Shown: positions 24,478-33,860 of the stretch, piece after piece
How positions within the stretch are numbered: position 1 is the stretch's first letter
Layout of the letters: every line of letters starts with the position of its first letter
NCBI RefSeq assembly: GCF_000373625.1
Contig: NZ_KB891999.1
Location: 165,739-229,738 of the forward strand
Length of the DNA: 64,000 nt
Source of the DNA: Streptomyces sp. LaPpAH-108
Lineage (GTDB): Bacteria > Actinomycetota > Actinomycetes > Streptomycetales > Streptomycetaceae
Reading direction: 5' to 3'
Notes under the pieces: generated by a model
What the model saw: the letters and a program-made list of their open reading frames with translations, nothing else
What the model was told of the DNA's origin: nothing
Databases searched by the model: none
Made by a program: the position numbers and the translations under genes

Positions 24478-24632
24478 GGATGCGGTTTCCGTCCGGTCTC
24501 GGATTGCTAAGCGGAGGGGTCTCCGGTACGTTGGGAAACAGAGCCGGAGGGCCCTCCGTTTTCTGTCATTCTGGCACACCCCTCTCCCCCACACCCCCTT
24601 CCCGGACACCCCCTTCCTCCGTGAGGACAGTC

Positions 24633-25679
24633 ATGCCCGAACTCGTCCTGGTCACCGGCGGCACCGGCTACATCGCCGGCTGGTGCGTCACCGAACTGCT
24701 CCGGCGCGGCCACTCCGTACGCGCCACGATCCGTACCCCCGGCCGCGAACAGGCCGTCGTCGACGCGGTCGCCCCCGAGGTCGGCCCCGGCGACACCGAC
24801 CGGCTGAGCTTCGCCGTCGCCGATCTCACCGCCGACGCGGGCTGGGACGAGGCGATGGTCGGCGTCGACCGTGTCCTGCACGTTGCCTCGCCGCTCGGCG
24901 CCACGGAGTCGGGCGACCTCGTCACCCCGGCCCGCGACGGCACGCTGCGGGTGCTGCGCGCCGCGACCCGGGCCGGAGTCGCCCGCGTGGTGATGACGTC
25001 CGCCGCGAACGCCGCGAGCCCGTCCTCGTACGCCACCGACGGCGTCACCGACGAGACGCTGTGGACCGACCCCGACGATCCGTCGCTCATCCCCTACCGG
25101 CGGGCCAAGACCCTGGCCGAGCGGGCGGCCTGGGACTTCATGGCCGCGCACGACGGTCCGACCGAGCTGACCACCGTGCTGCCCGGCGCCGTATTCGGCC
25201 CCGTCCTCACCGCCGATACCCAGGGTTCCGTCGGCATCGTCGCCCGGATGCTCTCCGGCAAGATGCCCGGCGTCCCCCGGATCGGGCTGGAGATCGTGGA
25301 CGTGCGCGACCTGGTGGACGTCCATCTGCGGGCCATGACGTCACCGGCCGCCGCAGGCCAACGCTTCCTCGCCACCGGTGAGTTCCTGTGGATGGCGGAC
25401 ATGGCGCGCGTGCTGCGGAACGGCCTCGGCAGCCCCTGGGCGGGGCGCGTGCCGACCCGTAGGCTGCCCGACTTCGCCGTACGGCTCGCGGCGCGGTTCG
25501 GCGACCCCACGCTGCGCGAGATCACGCCCGCACTCGGGCGCCGCAACCGGCACTCCACCGAGAAGGCCCACCGGCTGCTCGGCTGGCAGCCCCGGCCCGC
25601 CGCGCAGGCCGTGCTGGACTGCGCGGAGAGCCTGATCGCCCACGGTGCCGTACGGATCGAGGCGGCTCAGCCGCAGTAG
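24633..25679 (+). CDS. Extended SDR: NAD(P)-dependent epimerase/reductase
   Basis: A 348-aa protein of the dihydroflavonol-reductase-like extended SDR group. It has the cofactor motif VTGGTGYIAGW at the N-terminus, a Ser in VVMTSAANAAS and the catalytic YRRAK (YxxxK) near residue 155. Substrate unknown; aldehyde or ketone reduction is likely. The ATG at 24633 has a GAGGA site. The divergent TetR gene suggests inducible expression. Confidence 0.87.
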   Translation: MPELVLVTGGTGYIAGWCVTELLRRGHSVRATIRTPGREQAVVDAVAPEVGPGDTDRLSFAVADLTADAGWDEAMVGVDRVLHVASPLGATESGDLVTPARDGTLRVLRAATRAGVARVVMTSAANAASPSSYATDGVTDETLWTDPDDPSLIPYRRAKTLAERAAWDFMAAHDGPTELTTVLPGAVFGPVLTADTQGSVGIVARMLSGKMPGVPRIGLEIVDVRDLVDVHLRAMTSPAAAGQRFLATGEFLWMADMARVLRNGLGSPWAGRVPTRRLPDFAVRLAARFGDPTLREITPALGRRNRHSTEKAHRLLGWQPRPAAQAVLDCAESLIAHGAVRIEAAQPQ

Positions 25680-25867
25680 CGCACCAGCCACTCGTCCGCG
25701 TGGTAGCGGTCGCGCGCCGGGTCCGGAGCGGTCGCGGGCCTGGTCTCGACCATGTCCTCGGGGCGTATCCGCTCGGGCAGCGCGCCGAAGCGGTCGTGGC
25801 GCTCCCTGTCCGTCGTCCCCTCGGTGTCACGGGGCGTGGGCCGGAGTCGCGTGGTGCGGTGCGTCAT
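25667..25867 (-). CDS. Conserved small hypothetical protein
   Basis: A 66-aa basic protein (MTHRTTRLRPTPRDTEGTTD, ending DRYHADEWLVRYCG) with a GGAGG site eight bases before the ATG. It overlaps the end of the convergent SDR gene by 13 bp. I know similar short ORFs from Streptomyces but no function. No membrane segment or known motif. Confidence 0.6.
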   Translation of the reverse strand: MTHRTTRLRPTPRDTEGTTDRERHDRFGALPERIRPEDMVETRPATAPDPARDRYHADEWLVRYCG

Positions 25868-26066
25868 GCCGTCCTCCCGTCTTCCGCCCTCGCGGGCGGC
25901 CCCTGCCATCGGCCACAACGCTGTCAACGGTCATAACGCCCATCCACGCCCGGCGGTTCCCGGCCACGGCAGGCTGATTCCGACCGCGTCGGGCGATTCC
26001 GACCGCACCCCGCAACTCCCGGCCACGGCTGACTTCCTCCGGCCGCTCCCGAACACTTCCGGAAAA

Positions 26067-26118
26067 CGTGATGCCGCTCGGGCGCACCCCCACGCGGGGC
26101 CACCCGAGCGGCATCACG
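26067..26118 (-). terminator. Intrinsic terminator of the ABC importer operon
   Basis: A perfect 16-bp stem (CGTGATGCCGCTCGGG and its complement) with a 20-base loop, followed on the minus strand by TTTTCC. It begins two bases after the ATPase gene stop codon. Confidence 0.9.
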
Positions 26119-26119
26119 A

Positions 26120-27067
26120 TCAGACGCCCGCCCCCGAGGACCCTGCCGAGCCCGACGGCCCGGACGAGCTGGGCGACCCCGACGAGCTGACCGAGCCGGA
26201 CACCCCCGACGCCCCGGCCGCCGCCGATCCCCCGTCCCCCGTGCCGTCCCCCGTGGGCAGCCCCTCCACATCAACCCCCCGCACCTGCGCCAGCTCATGC
26301 CGCAGCGCCGCGAGTTCCGCCCCGCCCGCCATGTGGTTCGTCAGCTGCTCCAGCGTGATGTCACCCCGCGCCGCGCTCAGTTCGAGCGTGCCGAGGCGCA
26401 GCACGCTGAAGTGGTCGCCGACCATATAGGCGTGGTGCGGATTGTGGGTGATGAAGATGACGCCGAGCCCCCGTTCGCGGGCGGCGGCGATGTACTTCAG
26501 CACCACACCGGACTGCTTGACACCGAGCGCGGCGGTCGGCTCGTCCAGGATGAGCACCCGCGCGCCGAAGTACACCGCGCGGGCGATGGCCACGCACTGG
26601 CGCTGGCCGCCGGAGAGCGTGCCGATGGGCTGTTCCAGGTCGTCCAGGGCGATGCCCATGGCGCGCAGTTCGCGGTCGGCGGTCTCCTTCATGCGGGCGA
26701 TGTCCAGGCGACGGAACGGCCAGGGCCCCTTGGTGAGTTCGGAGCCGAGGAAGAAGTTCCGCCACACCGGCATGAGGGGGACGGTGGCGAGGTCCTGGTA
26801 GACGGCGGCGATGCCTTTGGCAAGGGCGTCGCGCGGGCTGTCGAAGCTCACCGGCTCGCCGTCCACGAGGAATTGGCCCTCGCTGTGCCGGTGCAGCCCC
26901 GAAATGATTTTGATGAGGGTGGACTTGCCCGCGCCGTTGTCGCCGAGCACGCAGGCGACCCGGCCCGCCTCGACCGTCAGGTCCACCCCGTGCAGGGCGC
27001 GTACATTGCCGTACGACTTGCCCGCGTCGCGCAACTCCACGAGGGGAGCGGTGTCTTGGTCGGTCAT
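26120..27067 (-). CDS. Sugar ABC importer ATP-binding protein
   Basis: A 315-aa ATPase with a single nucleotide-binding domain: Walker A GDNGAGKST, signature LSGGQRQ, Walker B VLILDEP and switch His in FITHN. The last ~55 residues are a low-complexity Ser/Gly/Ala tail, not part of the fold. RbsA-type partners often have two domains; the single-domain form fits the FrcA/inositol group. A GGAGG site inside the intergenic gap precedes ATG 27067, five bases after the permease stop. Confidence 0.92.
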   Translation of the reverse strand: MTDQDTAPLVELRDAGKSYGNVRALHGVDLTVEAGRVACVLGDNGAGKSTLIKIISGLHRHSEGQFLVDGEPVSFDSPRDALAKGIAAVYQDLATVPLMPVWRNFFLGSELTKGPWPFRRLDIARMKETADRELRAMGIALDDLEQPIGTLSGGQRQCVAIARAVYFGARVLILDEPTAALGVKQSGVVLKYIAAARERGLGVIFITHNPHHAYMVGDHFSVLRLGTLELSAARGDITLEQLTNHMAGGAELAALRHELAQVRGVDVEGLPTGDGTGDGGSAAAGASGVSGSVSSSGSPSSSGPSGSAGSSGAGV

Positions 27068-27072
27068 CGTCT

Positions 27073-28146
27073 TCACCTCCGCGTCGCCGTGCGCTGGACC
27101 CACAGATTGATCAGGACGGCGCCGAGCAGCATCACGCCGAGGAAAGCCTTGAACCAGTCGGGGTTCCAGCCCGCGAAGACGATGCCCTGGTTGACCATGC
27201 CGAACATGAACGCACCGAAGACGGGCCCGATCGCGGAGCCGGAGCCGCCGGTGAGCAGACAGCCGCCGATCACCGCCGCGGCGATGTAGATCAGCTCCTG
27301 GCCGACGCCCTCGCCGGACTGCACGGTGTTGAAGGAGAACAGGTTGTGCATCCCGGTGAACCAGGCGCCGAAGCCCACCAGCATGAACAGCGTGATCTTG
27401 GTGAAGTCGACCCGTACGCCCACCGCGCGGGCGCTCTCCTGGCTGCCGCCGACCGCGAAGATCCAGTTGCCGTACTTGGTGCGCAGCAGCACCCAGGTGG
27501 CCAGCGCGGCGAAGGCCAGCCAGTAGAAGACGGTGATCTTCACCTGGACCCCGCCGATGTCCACGGAGGACGCGAAGACCGCCTTGGCCTGCTCGAAGCC
27601 GTCCATGTCACTGACGTCGTCGGTCGCGACGTTCCCGGTGACCAGCTTCGTCACCGCCAGGTTGACGCCCTGGAGGATCAGGAACGTGCCGAGGGTGACG
27701 AGGAAGCTGGGCAGCTTGGTCCTGACCACCATCCAGCCGTTGAAGGCGCCGATGGCGAGGGAGAGGACGAGGGAGACGAGCACTCCGGTCCACACGTTCA
27801 CGGTCAGCTGGTAGCTGATCATGCTCGCGGTGAGCGCGGAGGTGATCACCGCGACGCCCGAGGACAGGTCGAACTCCCCGCCGATCATGAGGAGGGCGAC
27901 CGGGAGGGCCATGATGCCGATGGTCGAGCACTGGTAGAGCACCGTGGCCATCGAGTCGCCCTGGCGCAGCGAGGGCGCGGCGATCAGGAAGAAGACGAAG
28001 ACGGCGGCGGCGCCGAGGAAGACACCCGTCTCGGGCCGGGCGAGCAGCCTGAGCGCCAGGGGGCGCCGGGCCGTACGGCCGTCCGCCCGGGCGGGACCAG
28101 GTGCCGGTGGCGCGGTCGCCGGACCGGCCTGCGACGCGGTGCTCAT
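27073..28146 (-). CDS. Sugar ABC importer permease (RbsC/FrcB type)
   Basis: A 357-aa membrane protein with ~9-10 helices and family motifs GGEFDLSSGVAVITSALTAS near residue 90 and GSGSAIGPVFGAFMFGMVNQ near the C-terminus. These are typical of BPD_transp_2 permeases for ribose, fructose, xylose or inositol. Its ATG overlaps the stop of the binding-protein gene. It works with the ATPase and lipoprotein encoded beside it. Confidence 0.93.
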   Translation of the reverse strand: MSTASQAGPATAPPAPGPARADGRTARRPLALRLLARPETGVFLGAAAVFVFFLIAAPSLRQGDSMATVLYQCSTIGIMALPVALLMIGGEFDLSSGVAVITSALTASMISYQLTVNVWTGVLVSLVLSLAIGAFNGWMVVRTKLPSFLVTLGTFLILQGVNLAVTKLVTGNVATDDVSDMDGFEQAKAVFASSVDIGGVQVKITVFYWLAFAALATWVLLRTKYGNWIFAVGGSQESARAVGVRVDFTKITLFMLVGFGAWFTGMHNLFSFNTVQSGEGVGQELIYIAAAVIGGCLLTGGSGSAIGPVFGAFMFGMVNQGIVFAGWNPDWFKAFLGVMLLGAVLINLWVQRTATRR

Positions 28147-29165
28147 CACCGCGTCCCCTTCGCCGCGAACGCCGCGACCCGGTCCACGTTGGACTTGTCC
28201 ACGAAGGCGGGCCCGGTCAGCACGGGCTGCTCGCCGCCGCCGCTGTAGTTGCCGTTGTTCTTGTACAGCCACAGGGAGTCGACGGCCAGATAGCCCTGGA
28301 GGTACGGCTGCTGGTCGACCGCGAACTGGATGGTGCCCTTCTTGATGGCGCCGGTCAGGTCCTTGTTGAGGTCGAAGGTGGCGACCTTGGCCTTGCTGCC
28401 CGCGTCGGCGACGGACTGCACGGCGGTCATCGCGAAGGGGGCGCCGAGGGTGACGACGTAGTCGAGGGACTTGTTCTGCTTGAGCTTGGCGGTGATGGTC
28501 GACTTCACGGACGGCATGTCGGTGCCGGTCACGTACAGCGTCTGGAGCTTGCCGGAGAAGGTCTTCTTCACGCCGTCGCAGCGCTGGGTGAGGCCGACGT
28601 TGCCCTGCTCGTGGATCACGCAGACGGCGTTCTTGGCGCCGACCTCGTCGAGCTTCTTGCCGAGGGCTTCGCCCGCTACCGACTCGTCCTGGCCGAAGAA
28701 CTGGAGGAGGCCGAGCTTCTTCCAGTCGGCGAGGCCGGAGTTGAGGCCGACCACGGGGATCTTGGCCGCGTCGGCCTTGGCTATGACGTCCTTCATGGCG
28801 CCGGGCTTGGCCAGGGTGACCGCGATGCCGTCCACCTTGCGGTCGATCGCGTTCTGCACGAAGTTGGCCTGGTTGCCCGCGCTCGGGTCGGCGGAGTAGC
28901 TCAGCTCGATGTTGTCCTTGGCGGCGGCGGCCTCGGCGCCCTTGCGGACGATGTCCCAGAAGGTGTCGCCCGGCCCCTGGTGGGTGACGAGCGCGACCTT
29001 CATCCGGGGGGTGTCGGCCTTGCCCGCCGAGGTGCCCGTCCCTCCCCCTTCGGCCTTCTTCCCGCCCGAGCTGCTGGAGCAGCCGGCGAGGGTGAGGGCG
29101 GTCGCGGCGGCCACCGCGACGACCTGGGCCAGTCCGCGCGAACGCGAGCGAGAAGAGCGGTCCAT
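28146..29165 (-). CDS. Sugar-binding lipoprotein of the ABC importer
   Basis: A 339-aa periplasmic-binding-protein-like lipoprotein. The signal peptide ends in the lipobox LAGC (Cys ~29), followed by a Ser/Gly linker, then a Peripla_BP_4 domain beginning MKVALVTHQGPGDTFWDIVR. Two cysteines (AVCVIHE and TQRCDG) may pair. The fold binds ribose, fructose, inositol or similar. With two polyol-type dehydrogenases 4-8 kb away, inositol is the best guess. First gene of the three-gene operon. Confidence 0.92.
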   Translation of the reverse strand: MDRSSRSRSRGLAQVVAVAAATALTLAGCSSSSGGKKAEGGGTGTSAGKADTPRMKVALVTHQGPGDTFWDIVRKGAEAAAAKDNIELSYSADPSAGNQANFVQNAIDRKVDGIAVTLAKPGAMKDVIAKADAAKIPVVGLNSGLADWKKLGLLQFFGQDESVAGEALGKKLDEVGAKNAVCVIHEQGNVGLTQRCDGVKKTFSGKLQTLYVTGTDMPSVKSTITAKLKQNKSLDYVVTLGAPFAMTAVQSVADAGSKAKVATFDLNKDLTGAIKKGTIQFAVDQQPYLQGYLAVDSLWLYKNNGNYSGGGEQPVLTGPAFVDKSNVDRVAAFAAKGTR

Positions 29166-29218
29166 CTTTCCTGCACCTCACTGTGCTACGGAGGGGAACT
29201 GCTGTTGCGTCGGCCGCG

Positions 29219-29247
29219 ATACAAGTCCCTGCGCGGGCCACTGTCAA
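29219..29247 (-). promoter_or_regulatory. Promoter of the ABC importer operon
   Basis: On the minus strand a -35 TTGACA (29247-29242) and -10 TTGTAT (29224-29219) are separated by 17 bp, 54 bp before the lipoprotein ATG. Just upstream, TGTCCTTACAAAGTATTGACA has TGTC/GACA ends and a TTTGTAAGGACA element, a likely repressor site overlapping the -35. Confidence 0.7.
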
Positions 29248-29263
29248 TACTTTGTAAGGACAT

Positions 29264-30127
29264 TTACGCGTTCGACACCGTCGACCCGGCGATCTCCGCG
29301 AGCAGCCGGGCCGCCGGTTCCGGACGGACCATCCACAGCAGATGGCTGCTGTCGAGGGTGCGTACGTCGAAGGGGTGGTCCGGGGTCAGCGCGTCGCCCT
29401 CGCGGATCAGCCGGTCCTGGAGGGCGAGCGGCAGACTCGCGTCCCCGGCGAGGCGGACGTACGTCCTCGGGATGCGGCCCCAGGTCGCGGCGCGCGCCCG
29501 GTCGTCCGGGCCGCCCCCGTCCAGGCTCTCGTCGGGCTGGAGCGTGGCGAGGAACGCCAGCAGTTCGTCGTCGGTGCCGTCCGCGAGGAAGGCGGCCCTG
29601 AGCCCGGCGAGCGCACGGTCGTCGGCGGTGCGGAAGTTGCCGCGGATCAGGCCCAGCTCGGCCGGGTTCCCGGCCAGGACGAGGCCGAGCATGTCGGGAT
29701 CGACCGTGGCCATCTCGGGCTCGGCGTAGTAGGCGGCGACCTCCAGGTCGACCGGGCACCAGGCGGCGACGTAGACGAGCCGGTCGATCAGGTCGGGCCG
29801 GGTGTTGGCCACGGCGGTGGCGACGACGCCGCCCCGGCTGTGCGCCACGAGCACGACGGGACCGTTCGCCTTGGCCCGCTCCAGGACTGCGGTCAGATGG
29901 GCGACGTTGTCCGCGTGGGTCACGCCCTTGAGCGCGCCGGGCGTGGTGGCGAGCCCTTCGGGGTCCTGCGGGGCCTGGTAGGCATGCGGATACGTCGCGC
30001 CGAAGCCGTGTCCCGGCAGGTCGACGGCGACCGAGCGGTGCCCGAACAGGCCCAGCTCGGCCTGGAGCGGCGCGAAGGAGAAGGAGTTGGCGAAGGCCCC
30101 GTGGACCAGTACGACCGTCGGCTGCAT
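29264..30127 (-). CDS. Alpha/beta-hydrolase
   Basis: A 287-aa single-domain hydrolase with oxyanion motif VVLVHGAFANSFSF, nucleophile elbow VAHSRGG (Ser about residue 97) and catalytic His near TLDSSHLLWM at the C-terminus. It resembles the EstC/salicylate-esterase-like group. Substrate unknown. Its stop lies only 17 bp from the ABC promoter -35, so readthrough into that operon is possible. No ribosome site of note. Confidence 0.85.
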   Translation of the reverse strand: MQPTVVLVHGAFANSFSFAPLQAELGLFGHRSVAVDLPGHGFGATYPHAYQAPQDPEGLATTPGALKGVTHADNVAHLTAVLERAKANGPVVLVAHSRGGVVATAVANTRPDLIDRLVYVAAWCPVDLEVAAYYAEPEMATVDPDMLGLVLAGNPAELGLIRGNFRTADDRALAGLRAAFLADGTDDELLAFLATLQPDESLDGGGPDDRARAATWGRIPRTYVRLAGDASLPLALQDRLIREGDALTPDHPFDVRTLDSSHLLWMVRPEPAARLLAEIAGSTVSNA

Positions 30128-30248
30128 CTGTCCGCCCGCTTTCCGCCCTCGTGGGGCCCCGTTGTCCGGAGTGCCACGCTACGCAGCGCATGATCACCGG
30201 CACTAGTGGTGGGAAGCGCTCCGCTTGTGCAGTTCGGCGGTACGACGG

Positions 30249-30281
30249 AGCCCGGCGGCCCCTTTCGGGGACCGCCGGGCT
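30249..30281. terminator. Hairpin after the APC permease gene
   Basis: AGCCCGGCGG/CCGCCGGGCT 10-bp stem extended by CCCC/GGGG with one bulged A and a TTTC loop. It sits 32 bp past the permease stop and upstream of the hydrolase gene. Confidence 0.7.
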
Positions 30282-30312
30282 CTGCGCGTGTCCAGGTGCC
30301 GGTCCGGTGGTG

Positions 30313-31722
30313 TCAGGCTTCGGCCCGGCGCCGCCGCCCGGCCATCACGGCGTAGACGAGGATGCCGACGAAGAGGAACAGCACGCCCTGGTAGACCGCC
30401 GCGTAGCCCGCGCCCGCGACCAGCCAGATCGAGAATCCGGCGGCGACCGAGGCGATCACGGCGTCGCGGATCAGGCGGCGCTTGTCGACGGCCTCGCGGC
30501 GGCCGGAGGCGAGGTGGTAGAGCTGCGCGGCCGTGGCCAGCAGGTACGGCACGGTCGCCGTGAAGGTGGTGACCAGGACCAGGACCTCGAAGACGTGCGC
30601 CGAGCCCGCCATGAAGTTGTAGACGGTGAGCAGCGAGGACAGGACGACGGTCACGCCGACGCCGACGGTCGGCACGCCCCGGCGGCGCCGGGTGAAGGCG
30701 GCCGGGAAGAGCCCGTCGCGCGCGGCGGCGTACGGGGTCTGCGCGCTGAGCAGGGTCCAGCCGTTGAGGCAGCCGGTCATCGAGACCAGGGCCGCGAGGG
30801 CGACGGCCCAGCCGCCCCAGGTGCCGCCGAACATCGCGTTCACGGCGTCGGAGAACGGCGCGGTCGACTTCACCAGGTGGCTGTGGGAGACGGTGCCGAA
30901 GACCGACACGGTGCCGAGCAGGTAGACGAGCGCGGCGCCGACGGTGCCGATGACGGTGGCGCGGCCCACGTTGCGGCGGGCGTCGCGGACCTCGCCCGCG
31001 CTGACGGCGGCGGACTCCACGCCCAGGTAGGAGTAGAGCAGCAGGGCGGCGGAGGCGGAGACGGCGCCGATCGCGCTGCCGCCGCCCGCGTTGAACGAGC
31101 CGAGCTTGGCGGGGTCGAAGAAGAACAGTCCGCCGACCGCGACGAGCAGCAGCGGGAGGAACTTCAGCACGGTGGAGACCAGCTGCACGGCGCCCACCCA
31201 GCGGGTGCCCGCGAAGTTGGCGAGGGCCGGGAGCCACTGGATGACCAGGGCGGCCAGGCACGCGGTCCAGCGGTGGTGGCTGACCGGGATCAGTACGTCG
31301 AGGTAGCCGACGGCGGCGACGGCGAGCGCGGCGTTGGACACCCAGGTGGTGATCCAGTACGCCCAGGCCGCGAGGAAGCCCGCGAAGTCGCCGAACGCCT
31401 CGCGGGCGTAGACGTACGGGCCGCCGGTGCGCGGGTCGCGCTCGGCGAGGCGCCCGAAGACCAGGGCGAGTGCGATGGCGCCGACGGTCAGGACGCCGAG
31501 GGCGACGAGGCTGACCGTGCCGTAGGGGGCGACGGAGGCGGGGAGCAGGAAGATGCCTCCGCCGATGATGTTGCCCATGACCAGGGCGGTGGCGACGGGC
31601 AGCCCGAAGCGGCGGGCGTGCTTGCTCGCGCTGCCGCCCGGTTCCCCGGCCGGGGTGTCGGCAGAGGCTCCGGCAGGGTCGGCCGCCGGAGCCGGCGGCG
31701 GGACGGTCCCGGTGACGTGCAT
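30313..31722 (-). CDS. APC-family amino-acid permease/antiporter
   Basis: A 469-aa protein with 12 predicted helices. The unwound-helix substrate motif GNIIGGGIFLLPAS follows a ~40-residue hydrophilic N-terminus, and YLGVESAAVSAGEVRDARRN is the second family signature. These resemble AdiC/ArcD/PotE basic amino-acid antiporters. Start at ATG 31722. It stands alone with its own terminator; a 12-bp palindrome at 31893 may be its operator. Confidence 0.87.
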   Translation of the reverse strand: MHVTGTVPPPAPAADPAGASADTPAGEPGGSASKHARRFGLPVATALVMGNIIGGGIFLLPASVAPYGTVSLVALGVLTVGAIALALVFGRLAERDPRTGGPYVYAREAFGDFAGFLAAWAYWITTWVSNAALAVAAVGYLDVLIPVSHHRWTACLAALVIQWLPALANFAGTRWVGAVQLVSTVLKFLPLLLVAVGGLFFFDPAKLGSFNAGGGSAIGAVSASAALLLYSYLGVESAAVSAGEVRDARRNVGRATVIGTVGAALVYLLGTVSVFGTVSHSHLVKSTAPFSDAVNAMFGGTWGGWAVALAALVSMTGCLNGWTLLSAQTPYAAARDGLFPAAFTRRRRGVPTVGVGVTVVLSSLLTVYNFMAGSAHVFEVLVLVTTFTATVPYLLATAAQLYHLASGRREAVDKRRLIRDAVIASVAAGFSIWLVAGAGYAAVYQGVLFLFVGILVYAVMAGRRRRAEA

Positions 31723-32039
31723 GGGTGGGTATTACCTCTCGGGGAACCGGCCGTGACCGGAGCGGGGACGGGTGGCGACCGGGCTCACGGAGCGGACCGG
31801 CGGACGGACGTCCTCGGAGCACGGGACCGAGCCCAATGGTCGGTGATGCCCCGAGTCGTCGCCAAATCGCCGCTTCTTGTCCCGCTCCGTCAGCGTGATC
31901 ACGCAAAAACCACGCTTACGGGGCGTTGACACCGACAGATGTTCACCCACGCCGTCGGCCGCCCGTCCGGCGCCGGGTCGCTCCCTGGGCCGTGTACGAC
32001 CCCTCCGACCTCGGCCGATCCACCTTTCCGGTGCCTTTT
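31723..32039. promoter_or_regulatory. 317-bp control region upstream of the APC permease
   Basis: No coding signal. It contains the perfect palindrome GCGTGATCACGC (31893-31904), 171 bp upstream of the permease start, next to an A5 run and a TTGACA on the plus strand with no gene behind it. Confidence 0.4.
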
Positions 32040-33860
32040 TCAGGTCGCCGTCGCCGCAGCCGCCGCGCGTCCCGCCTGGCGGCCGGAGAAGAGGCAGCCG
32101 CCGAGGAAGGTGCCCTCCAGGGAGCGGTAGCCGTGGACCCCGCCGCCGCCGAAGCCCGCGACCTCGCCCGCCGCGTACAGCCCGGGGACCGGCTCGCCGG
32201 AGGCGTTCAGCACCCGCCCGGACAGGTCGGTCTGGAGGCCGCCGAGGGTCTTGCGGGTGAGGATGTTGAGCCGTACGGCGATCAGCGGACCGGCGGAGGG
32301 ATCGAGGATCTTGTGCGCGGAGGCGGTCCGGCTGAGCGAGTCGCCGATGTAGGTGAGGGCGTTGCGGATGCCCATGACCTGGGTGTCCTTGGTGTACGGA
32401 TTGTCGATCTCGCGGTCGCGGGCCTCGATCTGCCGCTTCAGGTCCGCCAGGTCGATCAGGTTGTCGCCGGTGAGCTTGTTCATGCCCGCGACCAGCTCGG
32501 ACAGGCTGGTGGCGACCACGAAGTCCGCGCCGTTCTTCTTGAACTTCTCGATCGGCTCCGGGGTCTGCCAGATCCGGGAGAGCAGCTGCCAGACGTTCTT
32601 GTTGGTGAGGTCCGGGTTCTGCTCGGAGCCGGAGAGCGCGAACTCCTTGGCGATGATCTTCTGTGTGGTGACGAACCACGAGTAGTCGTACCCGCTCGCG
32701 GTGATCGACCCGAGGGTGTGCAGGGTGTCGTAGCCGGGGATGTCGGGGGCGCCGAAGCGGCGGCCTGTGGCGTCGAACCACATGGAGGACGGCCCCGGCA
32801 GGATGCGGATGCCATGGCCGGGCCAGATGGGGGCGTAGTTGCGCAGCCCCTCGGTGTAGTGCCACATGCGGTCCGGGTTGACGATACGGCCGCCCGCGCG
32901 CTCGGTGATGGCGAGCATCCGCCCGTCCACATGTGCGGGCACACCAGTGACCATGGATTTCGGTGGGGTGCCGAGCCGTGTGGGCCAGTTCTGGCGCACG
33001 AGGTCGTGGTTGGCGCCGATGCCGCCGGAGGTGACGATCACCACTGGGGCGCGTAGCTCGAAGTCGCCGACGACGGTACGGGAGCTGGGCGTGCCCCGGG
33101 CCGCGCTGCTGGGCTCCAGCAAGGCGCCGCGCACTCCGGTGACCGCGCCGCCGGTCGTGACGATGCCGTCGACTCTGTGCCGGAACTTGAAGGTGACCTT
33201 CCCGGCCGCGACCGCCGCCCGGACCTTCTTCTCGAACGGCTCGACCACGGCCGGGCCGGTGCCCCAGGTGACATGGAAGCGGGGCACCGAGTTGCCGTGG
33301 CCGTCCGCGAGTCCGCCGCCGCGCTCGGCCCAGCCGACGATCGGGAACCACTGCACGCCGAGCCCGGACAGCCACGACCGCTTCTCGCCGGACGCGAAGT
33401 CCACATACGCCTGGGCCCACTTGTAGGCCCAGTGGTCCTGGCCCTTCGGGTCGTCCACGTCCCGGTCGAAGCCCGCGGTGCCGAGCCAGTCCTGCCAGGC
33501 CAGGTCATGGGTGTCCTTGACGCCCATGAGCCTTTGTTCGTCGGAGTTCACGAAGAAGAGCCCGCCGAACGACCAGAACGCCTGGCCGCCGATGCTGGCC
33601 TCCGGTTCCTGGTCGAGCAGCAGCACCTTGCGTCCTGCGGCGGCGAGTTCGGCCGTCGCGACGAGTCCGGCGAGCCCGTGGCCGACGACGATCGCGTCGG
33701 CGTCCTGCGACTCGGCGGCGAAGGCGGGGAACGCGTGCGCGGCCAGCGCGGCGCCCGCGAGCACGCCACCGGTGACGGTGAGGGCGCGGCGACGGGTGAT
33801 GCCCGTGGGGATATCTGCGGGGATGCCCGTGGGAGGGGTGGGAGCGGTGGGGTGGTCCAT
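32040..33860 (-). CDS. Tat-exported FAD-dependent dehydrogenase (KSTD-like)
   Basis: A 606-aa flavoprotein of the fumarate reductase/3-ketosteroid dehydrogenase superfamily. The twin-arginine signal TRRRALTVTGGVLAGAALAA ends near residue 48 (AFA). The FAD-binding fold follows (DAIVVGHGLAGLVATAELAA, GGIGANHD and the C-terminal GLYAAGEVAGFGGGGVHGYR). The substrate is unknown; the family members in actinomycetes are often annotated only as FAD-binding dehydrogenase. An AAAGG site precedes ATG 33860. Folded export fits a cofactor-bearing Tat substrate. Confidence 0.88.
   Translation of the reverse strand: MDHPTAPTPPTGIPADIPTGITRRRALTVTGGVLAGAALAAHAFPAFAAESQDADAIVVGHGLAGLVATAELAAAGRKVLLLDQEPEASIGGQAFWSFGGLFFVNSDEQRLMGVKDTHDLAWQDWLGTAGFDRDVDDPKGQDHWAYKWAQAYVDFASGEKRSWLSGLGVQWFPIVGWAERGGGLADGHGNSVPRFHVTWGTGPAVVEPFEKKVRAAVAAGKVTFKFRHRVDGIVTTGGAVTGVRGALLEPSSAARGTPSSRTVVGDFELRAPVVIVTSGGIGANHDLVRQNWPTRLGTPPKSMVTGVPAHVDGRMLAITERAGGRIVNPDRMWHYTEGLRNYAPIWPGHGIRILPGPSSMWFDATGRRFGAPDIPGYDTLHTLGSITASGYDYSWFVTTQKIIAKEFALSGSEQNPDLTNKNVWQLLSRIWQTPEPIEKFKKNGADFVVATSLSELVAGMNKLTGDNLIDLADLKRQIEARDREIDNPYTKDTQVMGIRNALTYIGDSLSRTASAHKILDPSAGPLIAVRLNILTRKTLGGLQTDLSGRVLNASGEPVPGLYAAGEVAGFGGGGVHGYRSLEGTFLGGCLFSGRQAGRAAAAATAT

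Noticed and set aside
23832..24510. Plus-strand frame starting at 23767-23832 across the TetR gene
   Set aside because: Antisense shadow made open by the 20-bp tandem repeats; no domain and no ribosome site.
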